A stretch of DNA of 64,000 bases. Origin: Amycolatopsis taiwanensis DSM 45107 (GTDB taxonomy: Bacteria; Actinomycetota; Actinomycetes; Mycobacteriales; Pseudonocardiaceae). Positions 56,704 through 64,000 of the stretch are shown here, piece by piece (positions within the stretch are counted from its first letter, which is position 1; each line of letters begins with the position of its first letter). The stretch covers positions 124,001 through 188,000 of the forward strand of contig NZ_JAFB01000019.1 in the NCBI RefSeq assembly GCF_000519205.1. The letters are read 5' to 3'. Both the position numbers and the translations under genes were made by a program. Below the pieces are notes generated by a model. That model was not told where the DNA came from. It worked only from the letters and a program-made list of their open reading frames with translations, and made no database searches.

Positions 56704-59700
56704 TCAGGACGGGCAAGGCGGGTCGTAAGGCACCTGCGGCAGGTGCTGCTGCCAGATCTCGCGGGTGAGCACGCCCCGGGTCGCACCGCAGATACGGGCG
56801 ATGGCGTGGTTGACGTCCACGTCCCAGAGCAGCGCGGTGTAGGCGCCGCCCGTGGTCGCCATGGTCGTCCCGTCGGCGCCGAAGGCCACCGAGACCGTCG
56901 TGTTGCTCGATCCCACGCTCAGCGGCAAGCCGTAGCTCACCGCGGTCGCGGGGTCGGACACGTCCCACAGCAGCACCGTGCCGTCGTCGGCGGACGCGGC
57001 CAGGCGGGTGCCGTCGGGGCTGAACGCCACCTTCTTGACCAGGCCGCCGAAGCCGGTCAACGGCCGGCCGAGGGGGCTGGCATGCGCGGGGTCGGCCACG
57101 TTCCAGAGCCGGACGGTCTTGTCGTCGCCGCCGGTGGCCATCGTCCGGCCGTCCGGGCTGAACGTCACCGAGTTGATCGCGCCGGATTGCCCGGTGAGCT
57201 CACCGAGCCGGACCGGGTGGGCCGGATCGGCGACGTTCCACAGCGACACCGTCTGGTCACTGCTGCCGGTGGCCATCGTGCGGCCGTCGGGGGTGAACGC
57301 GATCGCGTTGTCATAGCCGGTGTGCCCGGTCAGCGGCGGCCCGAGCCGGACCGGGCGGGCCGGATCGGCCAGATCCCACAGCTGGACGGTCTGGTCGTCG
57401 TCGTTGGTCGCCATGATCCGGCCGTCCGGGCTGAACGTGACGGGGTTGGCGTAGCGGACGCCCAGGGCGAGCGGGTCGCCCAGCGGCGCCGGATTCGCGG
57501 GATCGGCGATGTTCCACCGCCACACCGTCCGGTCGGCGAGGCCCGCGGCCAGCGTCCGCCCGTCCGGTGAGAACGACATGGACCAGATCTGGGCGGGGGC
57601 GACCAGCGGCCGGCCGAGCGGGACCGGCCGGTCCGGGTCGCGCACGTCCCACAACCGCAGCGTGTGGTCGCTGGAGCCGGTGCCCATGACCCGCCCGTCC
57701 CGGGTGAACGCGACCGCACCCACGTCGGCGGTGTGACCGGCCAGCACGGTGGCCGGGAGCGACCACAACCGCACCACGCCGTCCTGACCACCGGTGGCGA
57801 CGAACCGCCCGTCAGGGCTGAACGACACCGCGTACCCGGCGCCCCCGGCCAGCGGATTTTCCAGCTCGGCCGCCCTGGCCGGGTTGGCCAGGTTCCACAA
57901 CCGGGCCGTGCCATCGGCTCCGGTGCTGGCCAGCACCTTGCTGTCCGGGCTGAACGTCACCGACCACACCGCACCCGCATGCCCGATGCGGGGCGCGCCC
58001 TGCTGGAGAGGGGCGGCCCGGTTGCCGACGTCCCACAGCCGCACGGTCTTGTCCGCGCTGCCGGCGGCGAGCAGCCGGCCGTCGGGACTGAACGCCACCG
58101 AATGCACGGTGTCGGTGCCCCCGTTCAGCGGTTCACCCAGTGGCACCGGGGCGTGCGGATCGGTGATGTCCCACAACAACACGGTGGTGTCGTCGCTCCC
58201 GGCGGCGATCGTGTGCCCGTCGGGGCTGAAGGCCACCGAGCGGACGGCCTGCGTGTGGCCGCCGAGCACGCCCAGATCCTCCGGCGCGCGCGGGTCGGCG
58301 ACGTTCCACAGCCGGACGGTGTGGTCCTCGTCGGCGGTGGCCAGCAGCCGCCCGTCCGGGCTGAACGCGACCAGGTAGATGGTGCCGTCGTGGCGGGTGA
58401 CCGGGTCGCCGAGCCGGCGCGGGTGGGCCGGGTCCGTGACGTCCCACAGCAGTACCGTGCCGTCGTCGCCCGCGGTGGCCAGCGTGCGGCCGTCCGGGCT
58501 GAACACGGCCGTGCTGACCCAACTGGTGTGCCCGGTCAGCGGCACGCCTAATGATTTGGGGTGGGCGCGGTCGCGGACATCCCACAGCCGGGCGGTGCGG
58601 TCGTAGCTGGCGGTCGCCAGGACGTTGCCGTCCGGGCTGAACGAGGTCAGGTACACCGCGCCGGTGTGCCCGAGCATCGGCATGCCCAGCGCCTGGTGTT
58701 CGGCAGACAGCAGCCGGGTGTCGACGTCGGTGTCGCGCGGCTGCATCCGGTGCGCGACCAGAGCGAGCAGGGCCGACAACGACGGATCGCTGTCGGCCAG
58801 CTGGTCCGCCGCGGACAGGACCTGCTGGAAGCGCGCGTCGTCGCGCTGCTCGACCGCGACGACGGCGGCGAGCACGGCGGTCAGCGCGAACACGACCACC
58901 AGCGCGACCGCGGAGCGGCCCAACCACGAGATCCTTCGCCTGTGCCGCACGGAGAAGGCGAGAAAGGCCTGGGCGACCGCACTCACCGATTCCTGCCCCC
59001 CGGTGGTGGCCCACTGCTGGACGTTGTCCAGCCTCGCTCCCCGGTACAGCATCGAAGCGTCGCGCTTCTCCGACTCCCAGGCGCGCGCGTCCTCCTCCAG
59101 CCGCTGGCGCAGCAGGTTGCCCGCGCGGTCGGCGCCGATCCACCGCCGTAGCCGGGGCCAGGCATGCAACAGGGCCTCGTGGGTGATCTCGACCCACTCC
59201 GCGTCCAGGGTCAGCAGCCGGGCGCTGGCCAACGTCTCCAGAGCCCGCTCCGCAGCCCCCGCGTCCGGCGCCTGTTCCACCAGTTCGTGGCGGTCGCACC
59301 GGCGGCGTGTGTCCTGCGTGTCGTCCCCGACCCGGATCAGCCGCAACAGCATCCGCCGCGCGGCGGCCTGACCGGCCGGGTCGAGGTTGCCCCACGCGCG
59401 TTCGGCGGTCTCGGCCACGGCCCGATGGATACCGCCCGCGGCCCGGTAGCCGGCGATGGTGAGCTTCCCGTTCTGGCGGCGCTGCCAGGTCGCCAGCAGC
59501 GCGTGCGAAAGCAGCGGCAGCGCCCCGGCGTTGTACGCGCCCCTCGAATGTCCATTCTGGACGTCGAGGTCGCGCAGAATGAGGTCGGTGAGCCCGGTCT
59601 CCAGTTGCAGCCCGGCCGACTTCGCCGGGCCGGTCACCGCCTCCCGCAGCTCCGCCGCGGTCATCGCGCCGAGCACCATCGAGCGGGCCTGCAGCGCCTC

Positions 59701-60633
59701 GGCCAGTTGCGGATGCTCCAGGCACTGACCGTAGAAGTCGGCCCGCACCGCCACCAGCACCAGGCCGGCGCCGCCGTCCGAGCAAGCGGCGTGCAGCGCG
59801 TGCACGAACTGTCGGCGCTTTTCCTCGTCCTCGCAGACCGTGAAGGTTTCCTCGAACTGGTCGACCACGAGCACCAGCCGCGCCCCGGAACCGCCGCGGC
59901 GCTCGGCCTCGGCCGCGACCGCGGCCCGGATCTCGTCCGGACCGGATGCCCGTGCCAGCGCGGGGATTTCGGTGGTCAACTGCTTGACCGGATCATTGGT
60001 CGGGGTGATCACGACGGTCGGCCAGGCGGCGGAACCGGCGACGGGCAGTGCGCCGCGGGCGAGCGCGGGGATCAGCCCGGCGTGCACCAGGGAGGACTTT
60101 CCGGCGCCGGACGCGCCGGCCAGCGCGACGATTCCTCCGCTGTGCATCGCCTCGACCAGCCACGACACCAACATGTCCCGGCTCCGGTCCTGCCCGAAGA
60201 ACCAGGTGGAGTCCTCCGGGCGAAAGGCGGACAGCCCGCGATAGGGGCACACCCCGTGGTCCCGGCCGGTCGTCTCCGTGGGCGGCGCGGACACGGGTGT
60301 GTCCAGCGCCTCACGCCACAACGCCCGCCATGCGGGAAGATCGTAGAGACCTTCCACGGTCGGCTTCGGGCGAAGGCGGCGAGCCTGGGTGATGAGGACT
60401 TCCAGCACGATCGCGAGCGCGGCGAACCGGGCGGGAACGTTGCGTCCGCGCCGCCAGTCACTCACCCGCTGCGGCACGACCCGGACCCGATGGCCGCGTT
60501 CGTCGACCCGCGCAGCCCGCGCGACCGCATTGGTCACCTGCTTCAGCGGCGGGTCGCCGGCTTGGGCGTAGAGCAAGGAAAAACGTTCGGCGAAGGTCTC
60601 ACGTGGCAACCGATCCGAGCCGGAATCGACCAT
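56704..60633 (-). CDS. nSTAND-NTPase with 14 WD40 repeats and N-terminal HTH
   Basis: A 1309-residue signalling-type protein. Residues 1-100 resemble an Xre-like helix-turn-helix (VTNAVARAARVDERGHRVRVV, VSDWRRGRNVP). A STAND ATPase follows: Walker A GASGAGKS (173-180), Walker B VLVVDQFEE (254-262), and winged-helix and helical arm to about 550. One membrane helix lies at 570-594. Residues 651-1290 hold 14 WD40 repeats of about 45 residues with the recurring FSPDG, DxTVRLWDV pattern, enough for two seven-bladed propellers. Role unknown; related proteins occur near defence or developmental genes. Confidence 0.88.
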   Translation of the reverse strand: MVDSGSDRLPRETFAERFSLLYAQAGDPPLKQVTNAVARAARVDERGHRVRVVPQRVSDWRRGRNVPARFAALAIVLEVLITQARRLRPKPTVEGLYDLPAWRALWREALDTPVSAPPTETTGRDHGVCPYRGLSAFRPEDSTWFFGQDRSRDMLVSWLVEAMHSGGIVALAGASGAGKSSLVHAGLIPALARGALPVAGSAAWPTVVITPTNDPVKQLTTEIPALARASGPDEIRAAVAAEAERRGGSGARLVLVVDQFEETFTVCEDEEKRRQFVHALHAACSDGGAGLVLVAVRADFYGQCLEHPQLAEALQARSMVLGAMTAAELREAVTGPAKSAGLQLETGLTDLILRDLDVQNGHSRGAYNAGALPLLSHALLATWQRRQNGKLTIAGYRAAGGIHRAVAETAERAWGNLDPAGQAAARRMLLRLIRVGDDTQDTRRRCDRHELVEQAPDAGAAERALETLASARLLTLDAEWVEITHEALLHAWPRLRRWIGADRAGNLLRQRLEEDARAWESEKRDASMLYRGARLDNVQQWATTGGQESVSAVAQAFLAFSVRHRRRISWLGRSAVALVVVFALTAVLAAVVAVEQRDDARFQQVLSAADQLADSDPSLSALLALVAHRMQPRDTDVDTRLLSAEHQALGMPMLGHTGAVYLTSFSPDGNVLATASYDRTARLWDVRDRAHPKSLGVPLTGHTSWVSTAVFSPDGRTLATAGDDGTVLLWDVTDPAHPRRLGDPVTRHDGTIYLVAFSPDGRLLATADEDHTVRLWNVADPRAPEDLGVLGGHTQAVRSVAFSPDGHTIAAGSDDTTVLLWDITDPHAPVPLGEPLNGGTDTVHSVAFSPDGRLLAAGSADKTVRLWDVGNRAAPLQQGAPRIGHAGAVWSVTFSPDSKVLASTGADGTARLWNLANPARAAELENPLAGGAGYAVSFSPDGRFVATGGQDGVVRLWSLPATVLAGHTADVGAVAFTRDGRVMGTGSSDHTLRLWDVRDPDRPVPLGRPLVAPAQIWSMSFSPDGRTLAAGLADRTVWRWNIADPANPAPLGDPLALGVRYANPVTFSPDGRIMATNDDDQTVQLWDLADPARPVRLGPPLTGHTGYDNAIAFTPDGRTMATGSSDQTVSLWNVADPAHPVRLGELTGQSGAINSVTFSPDGRTMATGGDDKTVRLWNVADPAHASPLGRPLTGFGGLVKKVAFSPDGTRLAASADDGTVLLWDVSDPATAVSYGLPLSVGSSNTTVSVAFGADGTTMATTGGAYTALLWDVDVNHAIARICGATRGVLTREIWQQHLPQVPYDPPCPS

Positions 60634-60804
60634 CTCCTCGGGCCTGTCCTCCCCGTCGTGACTCCGGACCGGAAACCCCGCGTACCGCGTTCAGCAGGGA
60701 TTTTAGCGACCGGATCGGATCGGTCCAGGCCGACCGGGGGATCCGCTGTCATGATGTTGACGCGCCGCCGAGAAGTTCTGGGGGTTTTCTCGGCGGCGCG
60801 GCGA

Positions 60805-61353
60805 CTACCGTGACCTTTCGACAGCCCGCTCCCGGCTTCCTCCAGACCGGTCGAGCCGGCCGTTTTCACGTGCCGGCAGCAGATGGACGAGGATCAGGCC
60901 CACCGCGGCCAGCAGCAGGTAGCGCGTCGCCGAATCGAGGCCGTTCCACTTCGAGGACTGCCACATCTGGAACCATTCGCCGCCCAGCGCGAGAAAGCCA
61001 CCGGCGAACAGGGTCAGTTGCAGCACCCAGCCGGCGGCCGACAGCCGGCGCGCCAGCGGGCGGCGGAGCATCCAGGCCACGCTGCCCGCCAGCAGGAGCG
61101 CGGACGTGACCGCCTCCCACGCGATGATCACGAGGTAGGCCGTGGTGATCAGGCCGGGCGCGGTGATCGCGCGCCACATCATCGACGGCGCGCGGAAGGT
61201 GGTGTCCATGGCCAGCACGTGCTGGACGAACGCGTAGTTCGTGTCGTAGTCGATGAGGTTGTCGATGGTGACCAGCGTCATCTGGACGGCAGTGATGATG
61301 GTGAGTGCCGCGACGGCCAGAGACAGGCTTCCCAGTCTGGCGATGAGACGCAT
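60805..61353 (-). CDS. DUF2165-family integral membrane protein
   Basis: A 182-residue four-helix membrane protein with the DUF2165 signature NLIDYDTNYAFVQHVLAMDT in the first loop and WRAITAPGLITTAYLVIIAWEAVT. ATG at 61351-61353. No function known for the family. Follows the STAND gene region on the same strand. Confidence 0.8.
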   Translation of the reverse strand: MRLIARLGSLSLAVAALTIITAVQMTLVTIDNLIDYDTNYAFVQHVLAMDTTFRAPSMMWRAITAPGLITTAYLVIIAWEAVTSALLLAGSVAWMLRRPLARRLSAAGWVLQLTLFAGGFLALGGEWFQMWQSSKWNGLDSATRYLLLAAVGLILVHLLPARENGRLDRSGGSRERAVERSR

Positions 61354-61384
61354 GACCTGGACTCTAGTGATTCTTGCCAGGAAA

Positions 61385-63060
<1,676 letters not shown>

Positions 63061-63066
<6 letters not shown>

Positions 63067-63096
63067 CGGGGATCTCGGCGCGAGCCCCCGCTACCA
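63061..63096. terminator. Bidirectional hairpin between cobT and ilvE
   Basis: TGGTAGCGGGG (63061-63071, containing the last Trp codon and stop of cobT) pairs exactly with CCCCGCTACCA (63086-63096), with a nested CTCG/CGAG stem in the loop. Confidence 0.75.
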
Positions 63097-63114
63097 GCGA
63101 CCGTTGGGGACCGC

Positions 63115-64000
63115 TCAGGCCAGCGGGTACATCCAGTCGTGCGGGTCGGGACGGGTGCCCTCCTGGATGCCGGTGAGCTCGGCGCGCAGCTTCATGGTCA
63201 GCTCGCCGGGCTGCCCGCCGGCGATGCTGAACTCGCCATCGGCGTGCTTGACGGCCCCGACCGGCGTGATCACCGCGGCCGTGCCGCAGGCGAACACCTC
63301 CGTCAGCTCACCGGAGGCCGCCGCCTTCGCCCACTCCTCGACGGAGATCCGGCGTTCCTCCACCTTGTGCCCGAAGTCCGCCGCCAGCCGCAGCAGCGAA
63401 CTGCGCGTCACGCCCGGCAGGAGCGAACCGGTCAGCTCGGGCGTCACGACCCGGGCGTCGGGGCCGGAGCCGAAGACGAAGAACAGGTTCATCCCGCCCA
63501 TCTCCTCGACCCACCGCCGCTCGACCGCGTCGAGCCACACGACCTGGTCGCAGCCGTGCTCGACGGCCTGTGCCTGCGCGACGAAGGAGGCCGCGTAGTT
63601 CCCGGCGCACTTCGCCGCCCCGGTGCCGCCCGGAGCGGCCCGGACGTACTCGGTGGACAGCCACACGGTCACCGGCTTGACCCCACCCGAGAAGTAGGAG
63701 CCCGCGGGCGAGCCGATCACGGTGTAGAGGTACTCACTGGCCGGCGCGTTCACGCCGAGCCCGACCGACGTCGAGATCATGAACGGGCGCAGGTACAGCG
63801 AATCGCCCGCCTTGGTGGGCACCCACCGGCCGTCCACCGCGATCAGCTCGCGCAACGACTCGACGAACAGCTCCTCCGGCAGTTCCGGCATGGCCATCCG
63901 GCGGGCCGACGCGCGGAACCGCGCCGAGTTCGCCTGGGGACGGAAGGCGGCGATCGAGCCGTCCGGCTGCCGGTACGCCTTGAGCCCCTCGAAGATCGCC
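63115..64000 (-). CDS. ilvE: Branched-chain amino-acid aminotransferase (5' end beyond window)
   Basis: The final transamination of valine, leucine and isoleucine synthesis. 294 codons are visible, open to the right edge; the missing N-terminus should be about 70 residues. [33 protein letters not shown] with the PLP lysine, [35 protein letters not shown] and [15 protein letters not shown] are canonical for class IV aminotransferases. A shorter frame from ATG 63897 would omit the substrate loop and is not the start. Confidence 0.96.
   Translation of the reverse strand, partial: AIFEGLKAYRQPDGSIAAFRPQANSARFRASARRMAMPELPEELFVESLRELIAVDGRWVPTKAGDSLYLRPFMISTSVGLGVNAPASEYLYTVIGSPAGSYFSGGVKPVTVWLSTEYVRAAPGGTGAAKCAGNYAASFVAQAQAVEHGCDQVVWLDAVERRWVEEMGGMNLFFVFGSGPDARVVTPELTGSLLPGVTRSSLLRLAADFGHKVEERRISVEEWAKAAASGELTEVFACGTAAVITPVGAVKHADGEFSIAGGQPGELTMKLRAELTGIQEGTRPDPHDWMYPLA

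Overview
This 64 kb window is high-GC actinobacterial chromosome, most likely from a Pseudonocardiaceae member close to Amycolatopsis. The evidence is the codon use, the abundance of GTG/TTG starts and leaderless promoters, a PimB-type mannosyltransferase, an actinobacterial bc1-aa3 respiratory cluster, and 13-bp GTCCAC-N-GTGGAC palindromes scattered through genes. No rRNA, tRNA, CRISPR array, phage or intact insertion sequence was recognised. The family assignment is inference; no database was searched.

Region 1 (1-13.4 kb): the histidine pathway. hisD-hisC-hisB, hisH, hisA, hisF-hisI keep the usual actinobacterial order on the minus strand, but the operon is broken open by unrelated genes: a soxR-GNAT pair, a PPOX flavoenzyme, an SDR with divergent LysR regulator, and DMT-type membrane proteins and a nitrilase. 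The gap between the PPOX gene and hisA is filled by a 516-bp element made of two oppositely oriented arrays of 21-bp repeats. The gap between hisH and hisA holds a triplicated GC-rich unit and one copy of a dispersed element that recurs at 43.7 kb.

Region 2 (13.4-25.7 kb): accessory genes. A divergent module pairs a TetR regulator with an erythromycin-esterase-family gene and a Vat-type acetyltransferase. A gntR-ABC transporter operon follows, then a two-component response regulator, an orphan type VII secretion EccE-like gene, a RibD-like enzyme with reversed domain order, an Rpn/YhgA-like nuclease, a methyltransferase remnant and a sensor kinase.

Region 3 (26-37 kb): de novo NAD synthesis (nadA-nadB-small ORF-nadC), translationally coupled and divergent from the Nudix-type regulator gene nrtR. 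A perfect 25-bp palindrome overlaps the nrtR promoter. LON-domain, M48 protease, DUF2567, lipoprotein, bioD, cytochrome P450 and uridine-kinase-like genes follow.

Region 4 (37-64 kb): a block whose order matches Mycobacterium tuberculosis Rv2188c-Rv2210c: pimB, NlpC/P60 hydrolase, exonuclease/GIY-YIG fusion, ctaE-qcrCAB, trpD, ctaC-ctaF, asnB, adenosine kinase, erpA, DUF3043, cobT, ilvE. Its main job is aerobic respiration (bc1 complex and aa3 oxidase) plus amino-acid, envelope and cofactor metabolism. Between the DUF3043 gene and cobT lies an extra block with a 1309-residue STAND NTPase carrying 14 WD40 repeats, a DUF2165 membrane protein and a VOC protein.

Intergenic DNA is unusually rich in palindromic and dispersed repeats, many placed between convergent genes; these are the most interesting unexplained signals.
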